NCBI GenBank assembly: GCA_964570285.1
Contig: CAZMXP010000002.1
Location: forward strand, 1-64,000
Reading direction: 5' to 3'
DNA: 64,000 nucleotides
Origin: CAZMXP01 sp964570285
GTDB lineage: Bacteria > Planctomycetota > PLA2
Shown here: positions 16,951-25,806 of the stretch, piece by piece
Layout of the letters: each line of letters begins with the position of its first letter
How positions within the stretch are numbered: the stretch's first letter is position 1
Program-made: the position numbers and the translations under genes
The notes under the pieces: generated by a model
What the model was told of the DNA's origin: nothing
Seen by the model: only the letters and a program-made list of their open reading frames with translations
Database searches by the model: none

Positions 16951-19074
16951 TTACGGCGCCATGCGCAGTCCCGCGAGGAAGTCCTCCTCGCTCATCACCC
17001 CGGCACCCGTCCACAGTGTCTTCTCGCCATCCGGAGTGAGCACCGCGTAGAACGGCAACGCCACGGTACGGAAGCGCTCGCGTTGCAAGTCCTGACTTCG
17101 TTCGCGCAGGGCCGCTTCGTGATGGTCCGTGTGCAGGCGGATCTCCACGAAGCGCCCGAACTCCTTCTGGATCGCTCGTTCGATGAAAGTCCCCGACTCC
17201 ATCTCGCGGCAATTGGGTCACGTGAACCCGGTGAAGTGCAGGAAGATCGGCAGCCCCCGCTCCCGGGCGACGGCGACCCCCCGGTCGAAGTCCTCCTCCA
17301 CGACCGCGGGGAAGGCGGCGGCGTACGCGTAGTTGCCGAAGTTGGGCAGGAAGCTCTCCAGCTTCAGCAGGGGGAGCTTGCCGCCGAGGAGCCCGCTGCC
17401 GAGGTAGGCGGTGAGGGCCAGCATCCCCCCCGCCGCGAGGCCGCGGCCCCGGGTCAGGGCGCCGCCCGCGAAGAGCAGGTAGATCCCCGCGGCCAAAAAG
17501 CTCACCGCCCAGAGCACGAGGAAGAGCGTGCGATCGATCAGGAAGGTGCCGAACGCGAGGTCGACGTTGCTGACGAACTTGAGCACGAGCCCGAGCTCCA
17601 GGATGCCGAGCGTCACCTTGAGGTGCTTCATCCAGATGCCGCTGCGCGGCATCTTCGCGATCGCCTGCGGGCTCAGCGACAGCAGCACGAACGGGATCGC
17701 CATCGTCAGGCCGAAGACGGCCATCATCAGCGTCAGCAGCGCGAGCTTCCCGGTCGTGCTCCCCCACACGAGCAGCAAGCCGACGATCGGCGCCGTGCAG
17801 GTGAAGGAAGTGATGACGAGTGTCGTGCCCATCGCGAGCACGCTCAGGTAGCTGCCGGTCCCCGACGCCTTCGCCCCGAGGTCATTGACGAACGCCGGCA
17901 GGCGGATCTCGAAGAGTCCCACGAGACTGAGCCCGAACACGAGGAAGAGCAGCGCGAAGATCGTGTTGACGATCCAGTTCGTCGCGAAATTCAGCACGTT
18001 CTGCGCGCCGAAGGCCGCCGAGCCGACGAGAAATCCGATCGCCGCGAAGACGAGCACGATGCCCGCCCCGTAGGCGAGCGCCAGCGGCAGCACCTTGCCA
18101 TGTCGCGCCTCCGCCTGCTTCGTGAAGAAGGAGATCGTGATCGGGATGAGCGGATAGGTGCAGGGCATCGCGAGCGCGACGAGCCCGCCGAGGATCGACG
18201 CGATCAGCAGCTCGAACGGGGTCTTCTTGTCGAGGTCGTCGGCGGAGCCTTGGGCGATCGCCTTCGTCCCCCGGACCCCCTCGCCTTCCTTGGGCGGGAC
18301 GGGCGGCGCCATGCCCGCCTCGACGCCGAATTCGACAGGCAGATAGGCAACCTCGTTCGGGTCGCACATGGTGTCGGTGCAGGGCTGCCAGAAGAGCAGC
18401 ACGCGGGTGCGGAGGGTGCCCTCGAGCGCGGGCGTGAACGGGATCTCGAGCTGGACACTCCCCTCGTGGTGGTCGCCCTCGAGCATCACGCGCCCGCCGC
18501 CGATCCACCGTCGCTCCGGGCCGCCCGGCAGCAGTTCGGCGGTCAGCGGGCTGCCCACCTCCACCTTCGCGCCGTAGACGTGGTAGGGGGGCTCCACGGC
18601 GAGGTCGACGACGATCGCGTTGGCGATGCCGACGCGGGCGGGGAGATCGCGCAGGCGGGCGGTCGCGGTCACGCGGCCGGCGAAGGGCCCCCACGGGTTC
18701 AGCTTCGTCTCGGCCGCCGCGGCGATCCCGTTCCCCGAGAGCGTCGCCTTGACGACGCGCTTGCCCTTCGAGGCGAGCCGCATCGGCAGCCGCACTTCGA
18801 AGGGCTTCTGGTAGACGCCCTCGCCGTCGGGTACGGGGAAGATCGCCTCGCCGAACTCCGCGTCGCCATCGGCGGTCAGCCTGAGCCCTTCCAGCGCCAC
18901 GGGGGCGCCCTCTTCGGGTGTCACCGTCGCCACGAGGTCGATCCACTGCCCCACGGGCGCGTCCACGCCCTCTTCCGACCGGTCCGAGCGGACCTTGAGC
19001 CCGGGGGCGGCGACCGACACGGCGCCGAGCGCGAGCGTCAGCCCGAAGGCGTACAGGAAAACGAGGCTTCTCAA
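16951..19074 (-). CDS. dsbD: DsbD-like thiol:disulfide interchange protein, selenoprotein (in-frame TGA at 17218-17220)
   Basis: Inner-membrane protein expected to pass electrons from cytoplasmic thioredoxin to periplasmic thiols. The order is: signal peptide; periplasmic DsbD-alpha-like domain with a CTDTMC cysteine pair (C232, C237); a membrane domain of about eight helices with the paired redox cysteines PCTYP (C305) and FTCTAP (C426); and a C-terminal thioredoxin domain. The active site reads HFTGFT-TGA-PNCREME. The TGA lies exactly where family members carry the first cysteine of CxxC. The frame stays open for 88 more codons of clear thioredoxin-domain sequence (FIERAIQKEFG, VALPFYAVLTPDG). 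I read it as Sec619-Pro-Asn-Cys622, 707 residues in total. A plausible SECIS hairpin begins 14 bases after the TGA. The start chosen is TTG at 19074, seven bases after GGAGGT and followed by a good signal peptide; GTG at 19131 is the alternative. Ordinary gene calling would stop at 17218. Confidence 0.85.
17182..17203 (-). promoter_or_regulatory. Candidate bacterial SECIS hairpin downstream of the dsbD TGA
   Basis: In the mRNA sense, GAUG-GAGUC pairs with GACUU-U-CAUC. This gives a nine-pair stem with one G-U pair, one bulged U and a GGG apical loop. The loop starts 23 nt after the UGA, within the distance usually seen for bacterial SECIS elements, and has a G at its start as the usual consensus requires. 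It lies inside the coding sequence. The fold was made by eye. Confidence 0.55.
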
Positions 19075-19153
19075 GGGGTTGACCTCCGCGTCGCGATCCC
19101 GCCACGAGGGACGTGCCGGGAGGCAGCGCACGGACTATAGTACGCCGCCACCG

Positions 19154-20230
19154 GTGCCGATATCCGCCGAACTTCGCGCCCGCCTTCGCCAGATCCTCGC
19201 CTGCCCGACGGCCCCGTTCGCCGAGGGCCGCGTGCACGAGGCGATCCGCTCCGCCGTCGCCGCCTCGCCGCGGCTGCGCGAACGGTTCGATGCCCACGGC
19301 AACCAGATCGTTTCCTACGGGCGCGGCCGCCCGCGCCTCCTCTTCGCCTGCCACACCGACCACCCGGCACTCGTCTCGAACGGCGACGGCACCGCGACGA
19401 TCCGGGGAGGCATCAAGCCCGACCAGCTCGTCGGGGCGAAGCTGCGGCTGCTGGGGGGCCGGGGGGGGAGCGTGAGCGTCTCCACGGCGCGCAAGGGCGG
19501 CGTCGTCGCGCTGAAGGGCGGCCGCGGCATCCCCAAGGGCACTCCGCTGCTCCTCGACCTGCCCGACGTGCGCTTCTCCGGCGGCAAGATCCGTTCGCGG
19601 GCGATCGACGACCTCTGCGCGGTCGCCGCCTGCCTCGCGACGGCGGACCGGCTCGCCGCCGCGAACTGGGATGGCAGCGTCGGCTTTCTCTTCACGCGCG
19701 CGGAAGAGGTGGGCTTCGTCGGTGCGCTCGGATGGACGCGCACGACGTCGCTGCCGCGCTCGACGACGATCGTCAACCTCGAGATGTCGAACGCGCGCCC
19801 GCACACGCCGCAGGGGCACGGCCCGATCCTCCGCGTCGGCGACCGGATCACCGTGTTCGCCCAGCAGGTGAGCGCCGAACTCGAGGCGGTCGCCGTCGCG
19901 CTGCGCGAGGCGGAGCCGGACTTCCGCTACCAGCGCGCCCTGATGGACGGCGGCGCCTGCGAGGCGACCGTCTACGCCCACGCGGGGTTCCGCACCGGCG
20001 CGCTCTGCCTGCCGCTGCGCAACTACCACAACCACCTCCCCCGAGGCGGCATGGGCATGGAGTATGTCGACGCCGACGACGCGGAAAACCTCGTCCGCTG
20101 GATGACGGCCTACGCGCGCGGCTTCGGCACCATCCGCGGAAGCCGGGGCCTCTCTCGCCGCCTCGGCGCGCTCTGGACGCGCGGCGCGAAGGAGCTCCGG
20201 CGCACTGCTGCCGAAGGGAAGGGGCGCTGA
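19154..20230 (+). CDS. M42/M20-like zinc aminopeptidase
   Basis: 358 residues from a GTG start at 19154. The visible motifs are those of co-catalytic di-zinc aminopeptidases: FACHTDHPAL (metal His/Asp), RAIDDLCAV (bridging Asp, as in the M42 DDR motif), TRAEEVGFVGA (catalytic Glu-Glu pair), NLEMS, and a late NYHNHLPRGGM where the last metal His is expected. Length and motif order fit the M42 family (glutamyl aminopeptidase/FrvX-like). It is cytoplasmic, with no signal peptide. The start lies divergently about 80 bp from the dsbD start. The stop overlaps the next ATG by one base (tgATG), so it is translationally coupled to the aminotransferase. Substrate specificity cannot be told. Confidence 0.75.
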   Translation: MPISAELRARLRQILACPTAPFAEGRVHEAIRSAVAASPRLRERFDAHGNQIVSYGRGRPRLLFACHTDHPALVSNGDGTATIRGGIKPDQLVGAKLRLLGGRGGSVSVSTARKGGVVALKGGRGIPKGTPLLLDLPDVRFSGGKIRSRAIDDLCAVAACLATADRLAAANWDGSVGFLFTRAEEVGFVGALGWTRTTSLPRSTTIVNLEMSNARPHTPQGHGPILRVGDRITVFAQQVSAELEAVAVALREAEPDFRYQRALMDGGACEATVYAHAGFRTGALCLPLRNYHNHLPRGGMGMEYVDADDAENLVRWMTAYARGFGTIRGSRGLSRRLGALWTRGAKELRRTAAEGKGR

Positions 20231-21090
20231 TGGGCGACGACCCGGTCATCCTCGTGCACACCGGTGGGGCGGTTCTGCCCGCGGCGGACGTCGCCGTGCC
20301 CATCCTCGACCACGGCTTCCTCTACGGCGACTCGGTCTACGAGGTGGTGCGCACGGCCCGCGGGAGGCCCTTCCTCTTCCGCGAGCACATGGAGCGGATG
20401 CGGCGCTCGGCCGCGCTGATCTACTTCGACCTTCCGTGGGGCGATGCGGAGGTGCTCGATCGGCTGCTGACCCTCGAACGCGCCCTCGGCGGCGGCGAGA
20501 ACTACTTCCGCATCATCGGCACGCGCGGCCCCGGACCGATCTCGCTCCTGCCCGACGGCTGCGACCGACCCGGGCTCTATGTCATCGGGCAAAGCCTCAT
20601 CCGCTACCCCGAGCGCATGTACAGCGAGGGGTGCAGCGTCGCCGTCGTGCCCCGGCTGCGCAACGACGCGCGCGCCCTCGACCCCCGCGCGAAGACGGGC
20701 AACTACCTGAACAACATGCTGGGGCTGATCGAGAGCCGGCGTCTCGGCGCCGACGACGCGCTCTTCATGAACGCCTCGGGCCACATCACCGAGGCGACGA
20801 CCGCCAACGTCTGGATCGTCGAGGGGAACGACGTGCTGACGCCGCCGCTGGCCGAGGGCCTGCTCGCGGGCATCACGCGCGACTGGCTCTTCGCCACCGG
20901 CCTGCCCGTGCGAGAGGCAACGATCGACCGCGCGAGGCTTCTCGGCGCGGAGGAGGTCTTCCTTTCGGGGACGATCAAGGGGATCATGCCGGTGGGCGTC
21001 ATCGACGGCGAAAGGGTGGGGGCAGGGGGGCCCGGTCCCCTGACCCGCCGCATCGCCGCCCTCTACGACGAGGCATTGGCACGCGCCTAG
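20230..21090 (+). CDS. Class IV PLP-dependent aminotransferase (BCAT/D-amino-acid transaminase/aminodeoxychorismate lyase fold)
   Basis: 286 residues. Fold-type IV signatures are present: DHGFLYGDSVYEVVR near the N-terminus, the PLP-lysine segment DPRAKTGNYLNN, the cofactor-binding ITEATTANVWIV, and the phosphate-binding SGTIKGIMPV. Family members transfer amino groups on branched-chain or D-amino acids, or act as aminodeoxychorismate lyases. The sequence alone does not separate these. The ATG overlaps the stop of the peptidase gene by one base, so the two are probably co-expressed, perhaps in amino-acid salvage. Confidence 0.85.
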   Translation: MGDDPVILVHTGGAVLPAADVAVPILDHGFLYGDSVYEVVRTARGRPFLFREHMERMRRSAALIYFDLPWGDAEVLDRLLTLERALGGGENYFRIIGTRGPGPISLLPDGCDRPGLYVIGQSLIRYPERMYSEGCSVAVVPRLRNDARALDPRAKTGNYLNNMLGLIESRRLGADDALFMNASGHITEATTANVWIVEGNDVLTPPLAEGLLAGITRDWLFATGLPVREATIDRARLLGAEEVFLSGTIKGIMPVGVIDGERVGAGGPGPLTRRIAALYDEALARA

Positions 21091-21135
21091 CGTCATCCCC
21101 GAGGTCGTCACCCCCCGGATACGGATTCGTCACGC

Positions 21136-22896
21136 ATGGGCCGCATCGCCGCTACCTTCGCCATCCTCGGGCTGCTGCTGCTTGTCGTCGCGCCCGTCGG
21201 CCGGATGGTGTGGGAGAGCCTGCACATCGACCAGGTCGAGACGACCGACGGGAGGCGCTACCGCGGGCAGATCAAGGACAGCGACAGCGGCGGCGTGATG
21301 GTGCGCGTGAGCGGCGAGACGACCTCGCGCGCGTTCAAGCGCGCCGACGTCAGGAGCGAAGGGCGCGTGCTCGGCCTCGACCAGTACCGGGGCGTGCTGC
21401 GCGGCCGCGGCGAGCGCGACATGCTGCTCGCGACGCTCGCGCTCGCCGGCGCCTCGACGCTGCTCGCGCTGCTGATCGGACTCCCCCTGGGCGTCCTGCT
21501 CGCCGCCTACGACCTGCCGGGCCGGCGCCTCTGGGAGACCCTCTTCACGCTTCCTCTCGTGCTGCCGCCGGTGCTGCTCGCGATCGCCACCTACCGCGAC
21601 CTGCTTCCGGTGCGCCCGGAGTTCCTGCGGGCGGTCCTCGTCTTCGGCCTCTCGCTCTTCCCGCTCGTGAGCCTGATGACCGCGCGGGCGGTGCGTGCGC
21701 TGGGCGCCGACGCCCTCGACGCGGCGCGGGTGCAGGCCGCGCCGGGCGAGGTGCTGGGCCGCGTCCTTCTCGGTCCCGCGCTGCCGGGGGCGATGGCGGG
21801 GGCGCTGCTCGTCTTCGCGTTCGTCGTCGCCGACTTCGCGGTGCCCGACTTCCTCGGCGTCACGACGGCGCAGAACACGATCACCGTCTACGCGAACGCC
21901 GTCTTCCGCGCCTGGAGCAACGACGGGAACGCGGGCGCGGCGACCGCGGCCAGCATGCCGCCCACCCTCTTCGCGCTGCTCGCCTTCGCCCTGCTGCTGC
22001 GCATCGAGGCGAAGCGGAGCGCGCCGACGGTCGGCAGCGCCTTCCGCGAGATCGAGCCCCTCCCGCTCGGGCGCAAGCGCCCGCTCGCGCTTCTCCTCCT
22101 CCTCGCGCTCCTCCTCCTCTCCCTCGCCTGGCCGATGACGCGCCACCTCGAGATCGCCGCCGGCAAGCACTTCGGATCCCCCGCCGCGAGCGCCGGCGCC
22201 GCGGCGACGCAACTGGCGCCCGACGCGGCGCGCGCCCGCCCGGCCTCGCTCGCCGACGGGCTGCGCAAGGGGCTCGCCCATGAGCGCGTCGGCGAGAGCA
22301 CGCGGAAGTCGCTGATGCTCGCGGGGGGGGGCGCGCTTCTCGCGGTGCTCCTCGCGCTGCTGCTCACCGAGGCGGGCCGCGGCAACCGCGCGCTCGACCG
22401 CGCGCTGCTCGTCGTGGCGTTCCTGCCGGTGGCGGTACCGCCGATGGCGCTCGCCGTCGGCTGGGTGAGCTTCTTCGGACCCAAGTTCTGCGGCCTGCGC
22501 TACGCGCCGGTGCTGCTGCTCGGGGCGCGGCTGCTGCCCTTCGCGACCTTCGCGGTGAGGGCGGCGCGGCAGCGCGTCGACGACCCGATGCTCGACGCGG
22601 GCACGATGGCGGGGCTTGGGCCGGTGGCGCGGGCGGTGCGCGTGACGCTGCCGCTCGTCGCGCCGGGGGCCGCGGTCGGCTTCCTGCTCGCCTTCCTGTT
22701 CGGGCTGCGCGAGGTGGACGCGATCATCTTCACGAGGACCGGGAGCGAGACGCTGCCGGTGCAGCTCTACAGCATGATCCACTACGGCTACGATGTGCAG
22801 GTGGGGGGGCTTTCGTTCCTCTGGATGGCGGGCGTCGGGTTCCTGCTGCTGCTCCTGCTGCTGCTCCTCGGCCGCCGTTTCCGGCTGATGCCGTAA
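21136..22896 (+). CDS. Two-domain ABC transporter permease (FbpB/iron-type), with an SH3-like periplasmic insert
   Basis: 586 residues with about 12 hydrophobic segments arranged as two binding-protein-dependent permease domains. Each has an EAA-like loop: AARVQAAPGEVLGRVLLGPALPG near residues 196-218 and DAGTMAGLGPVARAVRVTLPL near 490-510. This architecture is typical of Fe(III)/thiamine/2-aminoethylphosphonate permeases. No ATPase or substrate-binding protein gene lies nearby, so it is an orphan subunit here. Between the first helix and the first permease domain (residues ~33-75) there is an extra beta-rich stretch, TTDGRRYRGQIKDSDSGG..., of a kind also seen in the next gene and in the NPCBM protein at 29922. 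The substrate is unknown. Confidence 0.75.
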   Translation: MGRIAATFAILGLLLLVVAPVGRMVWESLHIDQVETTDGRRYRGQIKDSDSGGVMVRVSGETTSRAFKRADVRSEGRVLGLDQYRGVLRGRGERDMLLATLALAGASTLLALLIGLPLGVLLAAYDLPGRRLWETLFTLPLVLPPVLLAIATYRDLLPVRPEFLRAVLVFGLSLFPLVSLMTARAVRALGADALDAARVQAAPGEVLGRVLLGPALPGAMAGALLVFAFVVADFAVPDFLGVTTAQNTITVYANAVFRAWSNDGNAGAATAASMPPTLFALLAFALLLRIEAKRSAPTVGSAFREIEPLPLGRKRPLALLLLLALLLLSLAWPMTRHLEIAAGKHFGSPAASAGAAATQLAPDAARARPASLADGLRKGLAHERVGESTRKSLMLAGGGALLAVLLALLLTEAGRGNRALDRALLVVAFLPVAVPPMALAVGWVSFFGPKFCGLRYAPVLLLGARLLPFATFAVRAARQRVDDPMLDAGTMAGLGPVARAVRVTLPLVAPGAAVGFLLAFLFGLREVDAIIFTRTGSETLPVQLYSMIHYGYDVQVGGLSFLWMAGVGFLLLLLLLLLGRRFRLMP

Positions 22897-22953
22897 CCCC
22901 GCGGCGGCCGCCGCCGTTAGGATGGGGGTGGCGCCCGGCCCGGAGAGGATCTC

Positions 22954-24165
22954 ATGCGCAAAGCCATCTCGCTGCTCGTGTTCGGTTCGTGGCTGCTCGC
23001 GGACTCGGTCGTGCTCCGGAGCGGGCTCGTGGTCGAGGGCGACGGGCCCGCGACGGAGCGTGACGGCCAAGTCGCGCTGCCGCTGGACGGCAAGACGCTG
23101 ACCTTCCCCAGCGCCGAGGTGCGCGAGGTGCGCCGCGGCGAGACCGCCCGCGAGGAGTACGCCTCGCGCGCCGCGGCGCTGGCGGAGGGGGACGCCGCGG
23201 GCTGGTACCGCCTCGGCCTCTGGGCCCGGGAGAGGCGCCTCTCCAAGTGCACGGAGGCCTTCGAGCGCGTCCTCGCGATCGACCCCGACCACCGCGCCGC
23301 GCGCCGCGAACTGGGCTACGAGCGGGTCGGCGGGGAGTGGGTGGGCGCCGACGAGGCGCAGCGCCGCAAGGGATTTGTGCTCTGCGGCGGCAAGTGGATG
23401 CTGCCCGCGGAGGCCGACCGCCTCATGCGCGACGGGCTGATGGCGGAGGCGCCCGTCACCGCCGACCACATCCGGCGCGCCGAGGAGATCGTGCTCGCGC
23501 TGCTCGACGACGACGCCGCCGTGCGCGCCGCCGCGGTGGAACTCGTCGCCGAGGTGCCGCAGGCCGCGATGCTGCGCCCGATGCAGAAAGTGCTCTACGC
23601 GCCCCAGCCCGAGATGCGCATCCTCGCGATCAAGACGATCGCCCGCACCGGCGACCGCACGGCGCTGCCGTGGCTGATCCGCTCGAGCATGTACGACGCC
23701 TCGCGCGACGTGCGCAACGCCGCCTTCCGCGCGCTCAAGGGCTACGACGACGCCGACCTCTTCTTCCCCTACGCGCGCGCGCTGCACTCCACCTCGCCGC
23801 AGGCCCGCATCATGGCCGCCGAGGCGCTCGGCGAACTCGGCGACCCCCGCGGGACCGGCGTGATCCTTCGCCGCATCAGCATCGGCATCGGCGAGGCCGG
23901 CCGCGCCAACATCATGGTCGGCAAGCAGCAGTCCTACATCCAGGACTTCGATGTCGAGATCGCCCAGTCGGCGGCGATCGGCGACCCCATCGTGCAAACG
24001 ATCCGGGACGGCATCATCCTCGACTTCAAGATCCTCGGGGGCTCGGGGGAGCGCTGGATCGTCGAGGAGAACAACGCGTACGCGGGGGCGCTGCGGAGGC
24101 TCACGGGCCGCGACTTCGGCCAGGACTGGAAGGCCTACGAAAAGTACGCGGCCGAGACGAAGTAG
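22954..24165 (+). CDS. Secreted HEAT-repeat protein with N-terminal SH3-like and TPR-like segments
   Basis: 403 residues with a short signal peptide (MRKAISLLVFGSWLLA). The order is: a small beta-rich domain with V-L-x-G pattern (residues ~18-60); a TPR-like unit (CTEAFERVLAIDPDHRAARRELGY); a tryptophan-containing linker typical of planctomycete exported proteins (VGGEWVGADEAQRRKGF, CGGKWMLPAEADRL); then HEAT/PBS-lyase-like helical repeats from ~residue 175 to 320 (DDAAVRAAAVELVAEV, SRDVRNAAFRALKGY, SPQARIMAAEALGELGDP). No catalytic motif is visible. It is probably a periplasmic or membrane-attached scaffold. It lies 57 bp downstream of the permease gene on the same strand. Confidence 0.7.
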   Translation: MRKAISLLVFGSWLLADSVVLRSGLVVEGDGPATERDGQVALPLDGKTLTFPSAEVREVRRGETAREEYASRAAALAEGDAAGWYRLGLWARERRLSKCTEAFERVLAIDPDHRAARRELGYERVGGEWVGADEAQRRKGFVLCGGKWMLPAEADRLMRDGLMAEAPVTADHIRRAEEIVLALLDDDAAVRAAAVELVAEVPQAAMLRPMQKVLYAPQPEMRILAIKTIARTGDRTALPWLIRSSMYDASRDVRNAAFRALKGYDDADLFFPYARALHSTSPQARIMAAEALGELGDPRGTGVILRRISIGIGEAGRANIMVGKQQSYIQDFDVEIAQSAAIGDPIVQTIRDGIILDFKILGGSGERWIVEENNAYAGALRRLTGRDFGQDWKAYEKYAAETK

Positions 24166-24281
24166 CCTGCGCGCGGGAGGGTGGTCGACCTGCGCGTCCG
24201 CGGGGGGGGGCCGTGCTACGCTCGCCACGCGGGCCGAACTGGTCGACCCCCCCGTTCAAGTCACAGGAGCAGGACTCGGTC

Positions 24282-24542
24282 ATGGCCACGAAACGAAAGA
24301 CCGCACAGACGCGGAGGCGGGCCGCGGCCGCAGCGTCGCGCACGCTGAGAAACCCGAAGGCCACGCGGGCGGGCAAGTCGGCCGCCGGGAGCGCGCTGGC
24401 ACAGACAGGGCGCCCGGCGCGCACGAGGAGGAAGGCCGCCAGCGCCGCGGGACGGGCGCTTGCGCGCAACGCGACGACCCGCGACGGTCGCAGGGCGGCC
24501 GCGAGCGCGCTCGCACAGGCCCGCAAGCGGAAGCGGCCGTAG
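24282..24542 (+). CDS. Small Ala/Arg/Lys-rich basic protein
   Basis: 86 residues, about one third Lys/Arg and one third Ala, with no hydrophobic core or membrane segment. The ATG at 24282 is preceded by a purine-rich AGGAG about a dozen bases upstream. A helical unit is repeated three to four times: KSAAGSALAQ, KAASAAGRALAR, RAAASALAQA, separated by short R/K/T/P-rich linkers. Composition and repeat resemble histone-H1-like or HU-tail nucleic-acid-binding proteins. Binding to DNA or RNA is an inference from charge only. Confidence 0.6.
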   Translation: MATKRKTAQTRRRAAAAASRTLRNPKATRAGKSAAGSALAQTGRPARTRRKAASAAGRALARNATTRDGRRAAASALAQARKRKRP

Positions 24543-24583
24543 CCCGCTGCGGTGCCGCGGCCCTCCCGGCCCGGCGCCGCGTC

Positions 24584-25561
24584 TCACACGGCGACATCCG
24601 CGAGATGGATCGTCGCCTCGCCCTTGTGGACGAGGGGAAGGTTCGTCATGCCGAGGACGACGCCAGCGCGAGGCGCCCTCACGCGGGCGACGGTGTCGCC
24701 GAAGGCGTCGCGCAGCAGGGCGACCACCTCGCTGGCCTCCACCGCCGCGCCGAGTTCGACGTTCAGGTGGAGGATGCCGCCCCGGGGGGCGCGGACCCAT
24801 GTGGAAGAGGTGACGACGCGCACCGGGGGGGAAGGCGCGGGGGGTTGGGGGGCGTCGATCATGCCGAGGTGGGCCATCGTGCGGAGGGTGCCCGTGACGC
24901 CGACGCGGATCGCGCTTTCGTCGAAGCGGCTGGGCTCTCCCGCCTCGTAGACGAGCATCGGGATTCCGTGCTCGCCGGCGGCGTGGCGGAGGGAGCCCGC
25001 GATCTCGCGCGACGAGAGCGCGTAGGGGGCGCCGAAGGCCAGCGCGAGCCCGCGCACGGCGTCGGTCTCGAGATTGCCGCGCACGTGGGGGAGATTGCTG
25101 CGGTGGTTGCTGCCGGTGTGGAAGTCGAGGCCGTGCGTGCAGCGGAGGACGATCTCCGTCATGAAGAGGGCGGCGACGCGGCTGGCGAGGCTGCCGCGCA
25201 GGGAGCCAGGAAAACTGCGGTTGAGGTCGCGGCGGTCGGGGAGGTAGCGCGACTGCGTCAGGAAGCCGAACAGGTTGACGATGGGCACGGCGACCAGCGT
25301 GCCGCGCAGCGAGTCCACGTCCAGCGCCGCGAGGACGCGCCGGACGATCTCCATGCCGTTGAGTTCGTCGCCGTGGATGGCGGCGGAGAGCCAGAGGCGC
25401 GGACCCTCCTCGCGGCCGTGCATCACCGTGACCGGCAGGCTGACCTGCGTCTGCGTGACGAGGCGCGCCACGGGGATCTCGATGCGGCGCGCCGCGCCGA
25501 CCGGGACCTCCGTGCCGGCGATCTCGAAGGGTTCGCGACCCCGCGTCCGCATGGACGTCAT
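24584..25561 (-). CDS. Succinylglutamate desuccinylase/aspartoacylase (AstE/AspA) family deacylase
   Basis: 325 residues. Zinc carboxypeptidase-like (M14) motifs are clear: AAIHGDELNG (His and Glu ligands), RDLNRSFPG, and DFHTG (third ligand), as in AstE/AspA enzymes that hydrolyse N-acyl amino acids. The C-terminal ~90 residues form a separate beta-rich, biotinyl-like module (VRAPRGGILH..., VRAPRAGVVLGM), usual in bacterial members. It is cytoplasmic. It lies in line with the minus-strand genes upstream (78-bp gap to the small basic protein). The acyl-amino-acid substrate is not determined. Confidence 0.8.
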   Translation of the reverse strand: MTSMRTRGREPFEIAGTEVPVGAARRIEIPVARLVTQTQVSLPVTVMHGREEGPRLWLSAAIHGDELNGMEIVRRVLAALDVDSLRGTLVAVPIVNLFGFLTQSRYLPDRRDLNRSFPGSLRGSLASRVAALFMTEIVLRCTHGLDFHTGSNHRSNLPHVRGNLETDAVRGLALAFGAPYALSSREIAGSLRHAAGEHGIPMLVYEAGEPSRFDESAIRVGVTGTLRTMAHLGMIDAPQPPAPSPPVRVVTSSTWVRAPRGGILHLNVELGAAVEASEVVALLRDAFGDTVARVRAPRAGVVLGMTNLPLVHKGEATIHLADVAV

Positions 25562-25639
25562 GGAGATCCTCCGGTGCCCGACCGCGGCCGGTCCCCCCGC
25601 GCCCCCCCCCGACGAGCTCGACAGGACTCGGTGGGACGT

Positions 25640-25804
25640 CTAGGCCTTGGCCTTGGCCACCCGCGTCTTCGGGATGCCGTAGACGGGGTCGCCGGACTTC
25701 CACTTGCCCTGCTCCTTCATCTTCTCGAGGCGTTCGCCGCGCGAGAGGACGTTGCGGATGCGGGCCAGGCTGCCCTTGAGGCGGAGACTCTTGTGTACGG
25801 ACAT
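25640..25804 (-). CDS. PVC-type small basic protein (Chlamydiae/Verrucomicrobia family)
   Basis: 54 residues: MSVHKSLRLKGSLARIRNVL, then a segment starting SRGERLEKMKEQGKW, then GDPVYGIPKTRV and a KAKA tail. The pattern (M-S-[LV]-H-x-S-L, R-N-V-L-x-R-x-E-R, K-W-x-x-G-D-x-V-[FY]-G-[LI]-P-K) matches a small basic protein known from the PVC superphylum, thought to be ribosome- or RNA-associated. The match is from memory of the family pattern. The ATG lies two bases after the stop of the membrane-protein gene, so the two are one transcript. It is easily missed because of its size and is the best taxonomic marker in the window. Confidence 0.8.
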   Translation of the reverse strand: MSVHKSLRLKGSLARIRNVLSRGERLEKMKEQGKWKSGDPVYGIPKTRVAKAKA

Positions 25805-25806
25805 GG

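Noticed and set aside
16951..17220. dsbD as a pseudogene broken by a premature stop
   Set aside because: The only lesion is a TGA at the catalytic Cys position, the frame downstream is intact and conserved, and a SECIS-like hairpin follows. Selenocysteine explains this better, though a sequencing error is not excluded.
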